DNA of 64,000 bases from an uncultured Paracoccaceae bacterium (lineage in GTDB: Bacteria > Pseudomonadota > Alphaproteobacteria > Rhodobacterales > Rhodobacteraceae): assembly GCA_947497985.1 (NCBI GenBank), contig CANMIX010000005.1, forward strand, positions 62,001-126,000, given 5' to 3'. The notes under the pieces were generated by a model that was given only the letters and a program-made list of their open reading frames with translations, was not told where the DNA came from and did not search any database. This document shows, one piece after another, positions 8,442 to 18,901 of the stretch. A program made the translations under genes and the position numbers. How positions within the stretch are numbered: the first letter of the stretch is position 1; every line of letters starts with the position of its first letter.

Positions 8442-9686
8442 TTAGCCTCCAAAACGGGTAAAGGGGCGGATCTTCATACCGTCCTGGATCTGGCTGACCC
8501 CGGCGGAAATGATCTGTTCTCCGGGCTGCAGCCCGTCGATCACCTGCACCTGATCGCCTTTTGCCTCACCCAATGTGACATCGCGGCGGCTGACCGTGTT
8601 GTCGCTGTCGACAACCCAGACAAACGGGGCGCTGTCGGGAGCCGCAGCCACCGCCGTAATCGGGATGCGCATCGCTTGCACCTCGGCAGGTGCGGTCGCT
8701 GTGACCTGTCCTGCCATGCCGGGCAACAGGATCACGTCATCGGGCTGTGGCACGGCCACACGACCGCGATAGGTTTGGGTGCTGGCATCGGCTTGCAAGG
8801 CAAACTCGACCACTTCTGCGACAATCGGCTCGGCGTCGATCGCGTCAAACCGGGCGGTATTCACAATTTGCTCGACCCCAGATGCTGTCAGCAGCGTGAC
8901 ATCGGGGCCCGGCACGTCAAAGGTCAGATGCAGCGGTTCCAGTTTTTGCAGCAGGGCCACGGTCTGACCCGCTTGAATATTGGTGAAATTGTCGATGTCT
9001 CGCCGCCCGATCATCCCGTCAAAGGGAGCCACCAGCGTCGCATCGTCCAGATTGTCACGCGCCACTTGCAGCTGCGCCTCGACCGAGCGCAGGGCCGCTT
9101 CGGCTGCCGCCACCTCTTCGTCGCGCGCGCCGATCTGTCCCAGCGCCAATTGCTCTTTTTGCGCTTCCAGATTGGCGTCAGCCACTCGTAAATTGGCCTC
9201 ATCCGTATCGAGCGTCGCCTGCGAGGCGACATTTCGCGCAACCAGTTGGCGAGTGCGCTCTGCCTGTTCCAAGGCTTGGTCAAATTGCGCCTGGGCCGAG
9301 GCCACGGCGGCCTCAAGGGCTGCAATCTCTTCGGGCAGCAACCCGGCCTTTAATTGTGCCAATTGTGCCGCGGCCTGATCACGTTGGCTTTCCAATTGGG
9401 CAACTTGGGTCTGAAAATCACGCAGATCAAGCTGGGCAATCACGTCGCCTTGGGCCACTTGCATCGAGCCGTGAATGGGCAGCTCTAACACGCGACCGCT
9501 CACACGAAACGACAGTTCGACCTCTTTCGAGGGCAGGACGATGGCGGGGTAGGTGCGGCTGATCTGACCGGTATCTTCCTCAACCGTATACACTTTTGCC
9601 GGTCGTGCGACGTCCTGGGCGAACCCGGGTGCCCCAACCAAGGTAAAGCAGAAGGCGGTTACAAAATATGGCTTGAAATTAAACAT
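8442..9686 (-). CDS. RND efflux pump periplasmic adaptor (membrane fusion protein)
   Basis: HlyD/AcrA-like adaptor (414 aa) that joins the RND permease to an outer-membrane channel. An N-terminal signal peptide (MFNFKPYFVTAFCFTLVGAPGFA) leads into a beta-barrel/lipoyl half (FRVSGRVLELPI, GDVIAQLD). A long coiled-coil hairpin rich in Gln/Ala/Glu spans about residues 90-220, and the second lipoyl half is APFDGMIGRRDID. There is no lipobox Cys, so it is probably anchored by an uncleaved or soluble N-terminus. A GGAG ribosome site precedes the ATG at 9686. It is divergently arranged with the ion-channel gene, and the promoter must lie in the short AT-rich gap. Confidence 0.92.
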   Translation of the reverse strand: MFNFKPYFVTAFCFTLVGAPGFAQDVARPAKVYTVEEDTGQISRTYPAIVLPSKEVELSFRVSGRVLELPIHGSMQVAQGDVIAQLDLRDFQTQVAQLESQRDQAAAQLAQLKAGLLPEEIAALEAAVASAQAQFDQALEQAERTRQLVARNVASQATLDTDEANLRVADANLEAQKEQLALGQIGARDEEVAAAEAALRSVEAQLQVARDNLDDATLVAPFDGMIGRRDIDNFTNIQAGQTVALLQKLEPLHLTFDVPGPDVTLLTASGVEQIVNTARFDAIDAEPIVAEVVEFALQADASTQTYRGRVAVPQPDDVILLPGMAGQVTATAPAEVQAMRIPITAVAAAPDSAPFVWVVDSDNTVSRRDVTLGEAKGDQVQVIDGLQPGEQIISAGVSQIQDGMKIRPFTRFGG

Positions 9687-9762
9687 TTAACAGCTCCAAG
9701 ATCTGCGTGTTTAAATGGAGCATAGCGCGAGTGCACAATCTGGGAAGTGGGTTTTATTTGGT

Positions 9763-10206
9763 ATGACCTTAATTGGGCAAATTTTTCACGGGTCCGGCCT
9801 TTTGGTCATCAGCGCCTTGATCCATGTTGTGATCCTTGCGGGCAGCATCCGGTTCACAGTGTTCGTCGGCAAAAAACTAGAGGGTACGCTGCGGTGGGTG
9901 CATGACAATGTGATCCTTGCGGTGGGGGTCCTGTGTATGGTGCTGGCCCACGCGTTTGAGATCTGGCTATGGGCGCTGGCCTTCATCTGGACCGGCGCGA
10001 TAGAGGGGTTAGAGACCGCGTTTTACTTTGCCCTCGTGACCTATACGACCCTTGGATATGGTGACATCACGCTGGAACCGGGCGTGCGGATATTTGCAAC
10101 TTTTGCGGCAATCACGGGGCTGTTGTGTTTTGGGATCAGCACCGCGTTTCTGTTGGGGGTGATCGTACGTATTTTCCCCAATATCCCATCAGGCCCACGC
10201 GGATGA
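9763..10206 (+). CDS. Two-TM ion channel, K+ channel type
   Basis: Small integral membrane protein (147 aa from this start) with two to three hydrophobic helices and a K+-channel pore: the selectivity filter TLGYGD is at residues 96-101, preceded by the pore helix FALVTYT and followed by an inner helix (TFAAITGLLCFGIST). No cytoplasmic RCK domain is present, so gating is not evident. The frame also offers an ATG at 9715, but that would leave only 28 bp for the divergent RND operon promoter and has no ribosome site; 9763 begins just before the first hydrophobic helix. Function: probable potassium-permeable channel of the Ion_trans_2 family. Confidence 0.75.
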   Translation: MTLIGQIFHGSGLLVISALIHVVILAGSIRFTVFVGKKLEGTLRWVHDNVILAVGVLCMVLAHAFEIWLWALAFIWTGAIEGLETAFYFALVTYTTLGYGDITLEPGVRIFATFAAITGLLCFGISTAFLLGVIVRIFPNIPSGPRG

Positions 10207-10246
10207 AATGCGGATGAACAAGGTGATTTTTTACGATCCGTTGCGC

Positions 10247-10282
10247 ATTGACCGTACGGTCAATTGTTTCGCGTGCGAAACA
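10247..10282. promoter_or_regulatory. Two abutting perfect dyads (candidate double operator)
   Basis: ATTGACCGTACGGTCAAT (10247-10264) is an 18-bp perfect palindrome. It is followed without a gap by TGTTTCGC-GT-GCGAAACA (10265-10282), an 8-bp inverted repeat with a 2-bp centre. Both lie 36-77 bp before the acetyltransferase start. The first dyad resembles TetR-family operators; the second has a different sequence, so a different protein could bind it. No regulator gene is adjacent. Confidence 0.65.
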
Positions 10283-10317
10283 TTGCAAGCATTCCTTAAC
10301 CCTTTACGAGGACCCAC

Positions 10318-10863
10318 TTGGCCATGAAATTCTCCCCTGCCACCCCGGATCAATATGCAGCGATCACCGCCTTGGTGCAGCATTGCTTTACGACCTCGGC
10401 CAGCGCTGACGAGGGCTTGCTTATTGCGACACTAACGGCGGATATCTTTGCCAGCGTGGCGCCGGGTGATCTGCATGTCTTTGTCGCGCAGGATGATGTG
10501 GACCCGCTGGCGGCCATTCTCTTTACCCGCTTGCGTTACCCGGAAGAGACTCGTGATGTGTTTGTGCTGGGTCCCGTCGCGGTTCACCCGGATCGTCAGC
10601 GACAAGGGATCGGGCAGGGATTGGTGACGCACGGATTGGCGGAATTGCGCAGCAGCGGTGTGGATGTGGTCCTGACCTACGGCGACCCACGGTATTACAC
10701 CAAAACAGGGTTCCAGCAGATCTCAGAAGATCACGCCAAAGCCCCCATGCCGCTGCAGTTTCCACACGGATGGATGGGCCAGTCCCTGACTGATGCGCCG
10801 TTTACGCCGTTGCGCGGGCCGTCGTTCTGTGTGGAGGCGTTCAACAACCCCAAATATTGGTGA
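10318..10863 (+). CDS. GNAT-family N-acetyltransferase (YhbS-like)
   Basis: Acetyl-CoA-dependent acetyltransferase of about 180 aa. The GNAT core is clear: beta4 VFVLGPVAVHPD, then the acetyl-CoA pyrophosphate loop RQRQGIG at residues 91-97 (ATG numbering), helix alpha3, and the DVVLTYGDPRYYTKTGF segment typical of the YhbS subgroup. Start: TTG at 10318 is well spaced from CGAGGA, while the ATG two codons later (10324) is equally possible. The gene is preceded by two perfect dyads (10247-10282) and followed by a terminator shared with the convergent azoreductase. Substrate unknown. Confidence 0.85.
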   Translation: MAMKFSPATPDQYAAITALVQHCFTTSASADEGLLIATLTADIFASVAPGDLHVFVAQDDVDPLAAILFTRLRYPEETRDVFVLGPVAVHPDRQRQGIGQGLVTHGLAELRSSGVDVVLTYGDPRYYTKTGFQQISEDHAKAPMPLQFPHGWMGQSLTDAPFTPLRGPSFCVEAFNNPKYW

Positions 10864-10880
10864 CCTGCGCCCCAGAACGA

Positions 10881-10906
10881 AAAACCCCGGCCTGTGGGGG
10901 CCGGGG
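10881..10906 (-). terminator. Rho-independent terminator of azoR
   Basis: CCCCGGCC (10885-10892), a 6-nt loop and GGCCGGGG (10899-10906). On the minus strand the stem is followed directly by a run of T, matching an intrinsic terminator for the azoreductase; it may also stop the acetyltransferase transcript. Confidence 0.8.
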
Positions 10907-10940
10907 AACGGAAAACGACATCTCAAACAGAGGGGGCGGA

Positions 10941-11642
10941 TTACTTTGCCGCTTGCGCCAATGCGGTTGAGCGTTGAACAGCCGCTTGTTGGTCTCCCGC
11001 AGGATCGGCGGTTACCAGCGACGGCTGGAAGCGCACCATGTCAATCTCGGTGACGCCGATGGTGTTCAACCACCATGTCAAATAGGCTGAGTGGTAGTCC
11101 GCACCGTATTTTGCATCCGCACCCGGGGCATAAACGCCAGCCGTGTAAAAGACGCGGGCAGTTTTGTCTTTCAGCAGGCCAAAGTAACCGTCATCAGGGG
11201 TAAAGCCAAAGGTCAGGCCCGGCTGGGTGACGATGTCGATGTATTGTTTCAGACGGTAAGGAATGCCGCCGTTCCACATGGGCACGGACAGGACGTATTC
11301 ATCGGCCTGTGTGAAGCGGTCGGTGATGGCAACAATCTGATCCCAGGCTGACTGGCGTTGACCGTCCATCTCACCCACACCAAAGAACGTCATCTTGGCC
11401 GCGGCTTTGTCACCGTCAAATTCAGGCAGTTCCGCATCCCACAGGTCGATGACGTCGATCACTACATTTGGGTTCTCTTTTTCAACAGTGTCGAGATACG
11501 CATTGGCTAGTTTTGACGATTGCGACTCCTCACCACGTGGGGAAGCCACGATGTGCAAAATACGCTTGGGCTGGGCTGCCGGTGTATTGGCTGGGGTGGC
11601 GACGGCTGTAGATTTGCCAAACAGGAAGTTCCAAAATTTCAT
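10941..11642 (-). CDS. azoR: FMN-dependent NADH:quinone oxidoreductase / azoreductase
   Basis: Flavodoxin-fold FMN enzyme (233 aa) that reduces quinones and azo compounds with NADH in the cytoplasm. Visible features are the FMN-phosphate loop IVASPRGEESQSSKLA, the PMWNGGIPYRLKQYID segment that contacts the flavin ring, and the GLTFGFTP stretch typical of AzoR. AzoR proteins are usually about 200 aa; the extra N-terminus (about 25 residues, Ala/Thr/Pro-rich, after MKFWNFLFGKS) is unusual and could be a tether or a misplaced start, since the conserved core begins at PKRILHIVAS. A 12-bp imperfect palindrome lies about 110-140 bp upstream. Confidence 0.88.
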   Translation of the reverse strand: MKFWNFLFGKSTAVATPANTPAAQPKRILHIVASPRGEESQSSKLANAYLDTVEKENPNVVIDVIDLWDAELPEFDGDKAAAKMTFFGVGEMDGQRQSAWDQIVAITDRFTQADEYVLSVPMWNGGIPYRLKQYIDIVTQPGLTFGFTPDDGYFGLLKDKTARVFYTAGVYAPGADAKYGADYHSAYLTWWLNTIGVTEIDMVRFQPSLVTADPAGDQQAAVQRSTALAQAAK

Positions 11643-12000
11643 CGATCATCTCCGCAACAGGTAGGTCAGGCGTCTGCGCGGTGCCGTTGGATTGGAGCAT
11701 GACCCAATGTTGCGACACCAGCAAAAGCATTTTTTGATGGTTGTGGCTTTGGTAACTGCTAAAATGAGGTTTAGCAAGTTACATGATCGTGACGAGATTG
11801 AAGCATTCGACAGTACTTTACCCCAGTGGGATCAGTGCCTATAACGCGGATATGTCCAATCGTGTGGCCATCATTATTCGAATTATTTACCCGGCGCTCT
11901 GATCCCTTTGGGGTCCTGCGAGACGCCGGGCAAAGGTGCTTGAGACTTCGCACCGTTCCGAATATCCAAAATCCGACAGATTATTCAAAGGACGCCACAT
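11643..12000. other. Intergenic region between azoR and ileS
   Basis: 358 bp between divergent azoR and ileS. It holds the palindrome at 11752-11782 and must contain both promoters. No protein-like frame or RNA gene was recognised in the rest. Confidence 0.6.
11752..11782. promoter_or_regulatory. Palindromic candidate operator upstream of azoR
   Basis: GTAACTGCTAAA (11752-11763) and TTTAGCAAGTTAC (11770-11782) are inverted copies apart from one inserted base, with a 6-bp centre. GTAAC/GTTAC arms around an A/T-rich centre are the kind of site used by quinone-responsive winged-helix repressors, but the regulator here is unknown. Confidence 0.55.
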
Positions 12001-14907
<2,907 letters not shown>

Positions 14908-14931
14908 TTTGAGCTATCATATTCTCGTGAG

Positions 14932-14957
14932 AAGGGCGTCCGGTGGGCGCCCTTTTT
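14932..14957 (+). terminator. Rho-independent terminator of ileS
   Basis: AAGGGCGTCC pairs with GGGCGCCCTT (one G-U pair) around a 3-nt loop, followed by TTT. Classic intrinsic terminator 25 bp after the ileS stop. Confidence 0.88.
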
Positions 14958-15174
14958 CGTCGCGCTCGGCGTGCACCGCGCCGTGGCTCCTTCAAAGGTG
15001 AATACAATCGCGAGTAGTCTAAAGGTGTATTGAATTTCTGACACTTCTGGCGACGGCGCAGCTGAAAATGCCAATAAAATTCAGCACGAGTGCCGGTTGC
15101 GATTAATCAAGTCGCAGCTGAGTGTGTGTCCGAATTGGAGATACACTAAATGTTGACCCACTTACTATGAATGG

Positions 15175-15190
15175 TTAAGAAACCCTTAAC
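15175..15190 (+). promoter_or_regulatory. Perfect CtrA-type binding motif
   Basis: TTAAGAAACCCTTAAC matches the alphaproteobacterial CtrA consensus TTAA-N7-TTAA(C) exactly. It ends 62 bp before the ATG of the following gene, where it could cover the promoter, so cell-cycle/CtrA control of the envelope module at 15.2-18.9 kb is plausible (inference). Confidence 0.65.
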
Positions 15191-15252
15191 GAATTGGAGA
15201 TTTTCCGTGGTGGTTCGCAATTCGGATGCCAGTTTTTGGGGGTGCATAGTTC

Positions 15253-16566
15253 ATGCAAGAGCATTTGAAGAATGCCAAAGTAAAGCCGGCGGCAAAGACA
15301 GGGGATGCGGGATCGGTTCAGGTCAAAAGCGTTTCGTCGACCGGAAACATCAAGATTTCTTTGAAACCCGCGCCAGAGGGTCAAAAGCAAGCACAAAAGA
15401 CAGCTGTGGCACCTGCCAGTGCCAAACAGCCCAAGGTTGCAAAAGGTCAGGCTGCAAAAGCCAAACCGGTTAAGGCGGCGAATGCCAAGATCAGCAAGCC
15501 CTCCGAAGGGATGACGCCCAAGTCTTTGGCCTCTGCCAGTGCGCAAAGCGATGCCGCATTTGCTTTGGATGAGACGGCGGGACGGTCGGCGTCCTTGAAG
15601 CCCTTGGGCCTAGCTGCAGCGGCATTGGGTGTTTTGGCGTTGGGCCTTGGTGTTTTGCAATTTGCAGGCGGTAAGTCCGAAGCGGTAGCCCAAGGGGATA
15701 TCGGGGCAGCGCAGCCTGCCGCCGAGCCTCGCGCTGTTGAGGTGGCACCGGAACCCGTCGACGTCGTCGTGGAGGCAAAACCTGCTGTTGCGTCACAAGT
15801 GGCGCCTGTAATCACCAACGTCGAACCGGTCAGCGCCCCCGTGGAAGTCAAAGCAACACATGCGCAGCCTGCTCCTGCGCCCGAAACTGCTCCGGGTCCC
15901 AAGACCGTTTCAGCCAACCTTGTCGTGCCTTCGGTTGAACCCGATAAAGCGGCCGTGGTCGCGCCGGTTCAGACGCGGGTTGCACCAACCGTTGTCGCGG
16001 AGGCAACCGTGGCTGATCCCATGGCGTCTGTGATTTCGCAGGCTATTGCCAAACTGGGTTCAGCGCCGACGCCTGCGGACCCAGCGCCGATTGCCGGCAG
16101 TGTGGTCAAGGACACGGCCGCAGCGACCGAGTTGAAAGCGGCTTCGCTGTTGCAAGCAGATCCTGCGCCGGTCGAAGCTGCAGCAGAAGAAGAAAGCGGG
16201 GAGGTCGCGAAGGCTCCTGCCAAAGCGCCAAAATCCGAAGCTGCAACCGACAAATTTGTGCCAGCGTTTCCATCTAACACTGCCACGGGGCTGAACCCTG
16301 ATTTGATGGCGCGTTTGACCACAGGAACCTTGGATGCGCTGCGCAGTGGGGCTTCACAGACCTCGACGCCAGTGACCCAAGCCGCAGTGAGCGATCTGTA
16401 CCGTCTGATCAGTCAGGGCACTGCTGCCGGTAAGACTGAGGCGCAGATCGCTGCGGATCTGGTCCAGGCACATGCGTCGGGCGATTTGACCGTGCCTGCA
16501 GGCTTTATCCTGCCGGATGGGCAAGTGGACACTCAGACCATTCTGAGCCTGTTTATCGCACACTGA
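15253..16566 (+). CDS. Ala/Pro-rich single-pass envelope protein, function unknown
   Basis: Not assignable to a known family from its sequence (437 aa). A basic, Lys/Ala-rich cytoplasmic N-terminus of about 115 residues is followed by one transmembrane helix at about 117-138 (LGLAAAALGVLALGLGVLQF). A long low-complexity Ala/Pro/Val/Glu-rich stretch, probably periplasmic and able to span the periplasm, comes next. A compact C-terminal segment of about 70 residues (YRLISQGTAAGKTEAQIA, then VPAGFILPDGQVD) looks folded. The architecture recalls TonB/TolA-like or peptidoglycan-reaching spacer proteins but without their signature domains. A perfect CtrA motif lies upstream and two LysM/solute-binding-like proteins follow, so a division- or cell-wall-linked role is the working guess. 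Confidence 0.8.
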   Translation: MQEHLKNAKVKPAAKTGDAGSVQVKSVSSTGNIKISLKPAPEGQKQAQKTAVAPASAKQPKVAKGQAAKAKPVKAANAKISKPSEGMTPKSLASASAQSDAAFALDETAGRSASLKPLGLAAAALGVLALGLGVLQFAGGKSEAVAQGDIGAAQPAAEPRAVEVAPEPVDVVVEAKPAVASQVAPVITNVEPVSAPVEVKATHAQPAPAPETAPGPKTVSANLVVPSVEPDKAAVVAPVQTRVAPTVVAEATVADPMASVISQAIAKLGSAPTPADPAPIAGSVVKDTAAATELKAASLLQADPAPVEAAAEEESGEVAKAPAKAPKSEAATDKFVPAFPSNTATGLNPDLMARLTTGTLDALRSGASQTSTPVTQAAVSDLYRLISQGTAAGKTEAQIAADLVQAHASGDLTVPAGFILPDGQVDTQTILSLFIAH

Positions 16567-16740
16567 GGACCGACAGTTCGCGGGACGGTCGGGGCACTGG
16601 CTGGACCCATGTGCCAACGGTCGCACGGATACGTCAGGACACATGCGGACTGCCCGCCTGTGTCGACCCAAAGATGAACCAAACACTTATTAAATCTCGG
16701 CGCGAATGCAGCGTCGTGTTGCCATGTTTCAGGGGGAACC

Positions 16741-17820
16741 ATGAAGAATATAATCACTGCCGCAGCATTGGGTCTGGGCGTATTGGCTGCGCAATCTGCC
16801 GCCGCAGAAACCTGTGGTGGGGTCTATACCGTTAAGTCCGGCGATAGCCTGTCGCTGATTTCGGATCACTTGTTCAAAGATGTTGGCAAGTGGAGCCTGA
16901 TCCATACCCAGAACATCAAAGCAATTGGTTCGAGCCCCAATGCCATCCGGGTTGGCATGCGGCTGGATATCCCCTGTATTGACGGGCTGCCATTGGGTTT
17001 GGAGGGCGGCAAATTGATCGCCGACGCCGTGCCAACCGTCGCGGAACCTGTTGAAATCGCCCAAGGCGATGCGGCGGTGCGTCACAAGATCAATCTGTTG
17101 ACGGGCGATAACTTCCAACCATTCACCGGCAAACAATTGCACAATGGCGGTTTGCTGACAGATCTGGTGAATGCAACAATGTCGGCGGCCGAGCCGGAGC
17201 AAGGGTTCGCAATCCACTGGGTTGATCATTGGGACGCCCATTTTGAACCATTGCTGTCCAATGCATTATTGGATGCCGGTTTCCCCTGGTACCGTCCGAA
17301 TTGTGAGGAACTGCCTGAAAGCTATCGGTGTGAAAACCTGCTGTTTTCCGAACCTCTTTTTGAAACTCTGACCCTGATCTTTACGGATGCCAGCAATCCG
17401 ATTGATTTCTCGAGCGATGAAGATGTGCTTGGCAAATCGATTTGCCGCCCAGCTGGATTTGACACAACGATCTTTAACGAGAGCGGCCGCAATTGGCTGC
17501 GCGATGAAAAGATTGAACTGGTTGTAGGCAATACGCCGTCCCATTGTTTCGAACTGGTCATGGAAGGCGAAGCCGACCTGTTGGTTCTGAATGAATTCAC
17601 AGGTCGCGAAAAGATTAGTGAATTGGGACTGGAAGGTAAGATTCATGTGGTTCCAACACCGATCTCGATCCAGTCGCACCATATCGTTGTGCACAAGTCG
17701 CACCCCGAAGCCGAGCTGATCCTGGCGATGGTGAATGATGGTCTGACCAAGATCCACGATTCCGGCGTTTATCAATCAATCATCGAAGATCACATGGCCC
17801 GCATCTGGGCCGGGTTCTAA
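16741..17820 (+). CDS. Secreted LysM plus solute-binding-like protein (first paralogue)
   Basis: Exported protein of 359 aa. It has a signal peptide (MKNIITAAALGLGVLAAQSAAA), a LysM peptidoglycan-binding domain at about 25-82 (YTVKSGDSLSLISDHLF) and a domain of about 250 residues resembling periplasmic family-3 solute-binding proteins (LLTGDNFQPFTGK, LVNATMSAA, the hinge-like DLLVLNEFTGRE). Cysteines (ETCGG, DIPC, PNC, YRCE, SICRP, SHCFEL) are conserved in the neighbouring paralogue, suggesting disulfides. No ABC permease or ATPase is nearby, so a wall-attached ligand sensor or scaffold is more likely than transport. GGGGG before the ATG is a good ribosome site. It lies 10 bp before its paralogue. 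Confidence 0.82.
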   Translation: MKNIITAAALGLGVLAAQSAAAETCGGVYTVKSGDSLSLISDHLFKDVGKWSLIHTQNIKAIGSSPNAIRVGMRLDIPCIDGLPLGLEGGKLIADAVPTVAEPVEIAQGDAAVRHKINLLTGDNFQPFTGKQLHNGGLLTDLVNATMSAAEPEQGFAIHWVDHWDAHFEPLLSNALLDAGFPWYRPNCEELPESYRCENLLFSEPLFETLTLIFTDASNPIDFSSDEDVLGKSICRPAGFDTTIFNESGRNWLRDEKIELVVGNTPSHCFELVMEGEADLLVLNEFTGREKISELGLEGKIHVVPTPISIQSHHIVVHKSHPEAELILAMVNDGLTKIHDSGVYQSIIEDHMARIWAGF

Positions 17821-17830
17821 GGGGGCGGCC

Positions 17831-18859
17831 ATGCAAAAGCTGTTGTTTCCTTGGATTGTACGCCTCGGTTTGGCCTTGGGGTTTGCCCCCTCGGCCGCTT
17901 GGGCGATCTGTAATGTCGATTACGTCGCCAAACCCGGCGACAACCTGTTTTCCATCGCTGAGGAACACTATGGCGATCGCGAGCGCTGGGGGCTGATCTA
18001 TTACCGCAACCAGCGTCTGCTTGCGGCGTCGACGGTTATTCCTGGCCGCACGTTGTTTGTTCCGTGCCCGGAAGAAGAGGTCGTGCCGGACGCCACACCT
18101 TTGCGGAAAGTGGATGCAGAGCTGACGCTGCTGACCGGCGGCAATTTTGGCCCGTTCTCGGGACAGGATTTGCCGGGGCAGGGGATGGTGACAGAGCTGG
18201 TGAATGCCGCGCTGGAACTTGCACCCTCGCCCGTGTCATATTCGGTGAGCTGGGAGGACGAGTGGACCAACCATCTGTTCCCGCTGCTGGATGAAAAACA
18301 GTTTGATATGGGGTTTCCCTGGATCAAGCCGGATTGCGCGGCATTCCCAGGCAGCGAACGCTGTGAGAAGTTTCATTACTCCGATCCTGTGGTCAGCCTG
18401 CCGGTGATGCTGTTTGTCGACGTCGCACATCCCATCACCTTTGATCAGCCGTCGGATCTGGAAGACAAATCGATCTGCCGGCCGAATGCAATTTACAACC
18501 ATGACCTCAATGCGACTGAGCCGTCGTGGATAAACAAGGTTGGAAACCTGACCGTGGTTACGCAGCCTCATCCGGTCGATTGTTTTGTGTTGCTGCGTGC
18601 AGGCGAAGTTGATGCGGTTGCGATGAACCTGTTTCTGGGAGCGGAAACCATCGTTGCGGAGGGACTGCGTGAAAAGGTTGTTCCGTTGGAGCGACCGCTT
18701 GCGCTGGAAGAACTGAGCGCGGTGATTTCCAAACGCCACTGGCGTGGCACGTCGCATCTCTACCGGTTGAACGCCGGTCTAAAAGCACTGCGCGAAAGCG
18801 GTCGCTTTGAGCAGATCATGACGCGGCATTTGGAAGCCTTCTGGTCACAGATCCAGTAA
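17831..18859 (+). CDS. Secreted LysM plus solute-binding-like protein (second paralogue)
   Basis: Exported protein of 342 aa with the same layout as the preceding gene: signal peptide ending near AAWA, LysM domain (YVAKPGDNLFSIAEEHYG, about 30-80), then a solute-binding-like domain (LLTGGNFGPFSGQDLPGQ, ELVNAAL, FDMGFPWIKPDC, DKSICRPNA). The two are clearly tandem duplicates with shared cysteines but low overall identity by eye, so the duplication is old and both copies are kept. They are translationally close (10 bp) and presumably co-expressed. The gene ends at a hairpin shared with the convergent small gene. Ligand and role are unknown. Confidence 0.82.
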   Translation: MQKLLFPWIVRLGLALGFAPSAAWAICNVDYVAKPGDNLFSIAEEHYGDRERWGLIYYRNQRLLAASTVIPGRTLFVPCPEEEVVPDATPLRKVDAELTLLTGGNFGPFSGQDLPGQGMVTELVNAALELAPSPVSYSVSWEDEWTNHLFPLLDEKQFDMGFPWIKPDCAAFPGSERCEKFHYSDPVVSLPVMLFVDVAHPITFDQPSDLEDKSICRPNAIYNHDLNATEPSWINKVGNLTVVTQPHPVDCFVLLRAGEVDAVAMNLFLGAETIVAEGLREKVVPLERPLALEELSAVISKRHWRGTSHLYRLNAGLKALRESGRFEQIMTRHLEAFWSQIQ

Positions 18860-18869
18860 GGCATCCCTT

Positions 18870-18901
18870 GCGTGAATGGCTTTAAAGGTAGCCGTTCACG
18901 C
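18870..18901. terminator. Bidirectional terminator-like hairpin
   Basis: GCGTGAATGGCT (18870-18881) pairs with AGCCGTTCACGC (18890-18901), 12 bp with a single G-U type mismatch and an 8-nt loop, between the second LysM gene and the convergent small gene whose 3' end it overlaps. Confidence 0.7.

Larger units (their letters stand above)
14908..15252. other. Intergenic region after ileS with terminator and CtrA-type site
   Basis: 345 bp. It contains the ileS terminator (14932-14957), a short GCTGAA/TTCAGC inverted repeat near 15060-15086, and a perfect CtrA-type motif at 15175-15190 shortly before the next gene. No coding potential was recognised. Confidence 0.6.

Noticed and set aside
8220-9191. 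323-codon plus-strand frame over the RND adaptor
   Set aside because: Antisense to two well-supported RND genes; His/Gly/Gln-rich shadow composition.
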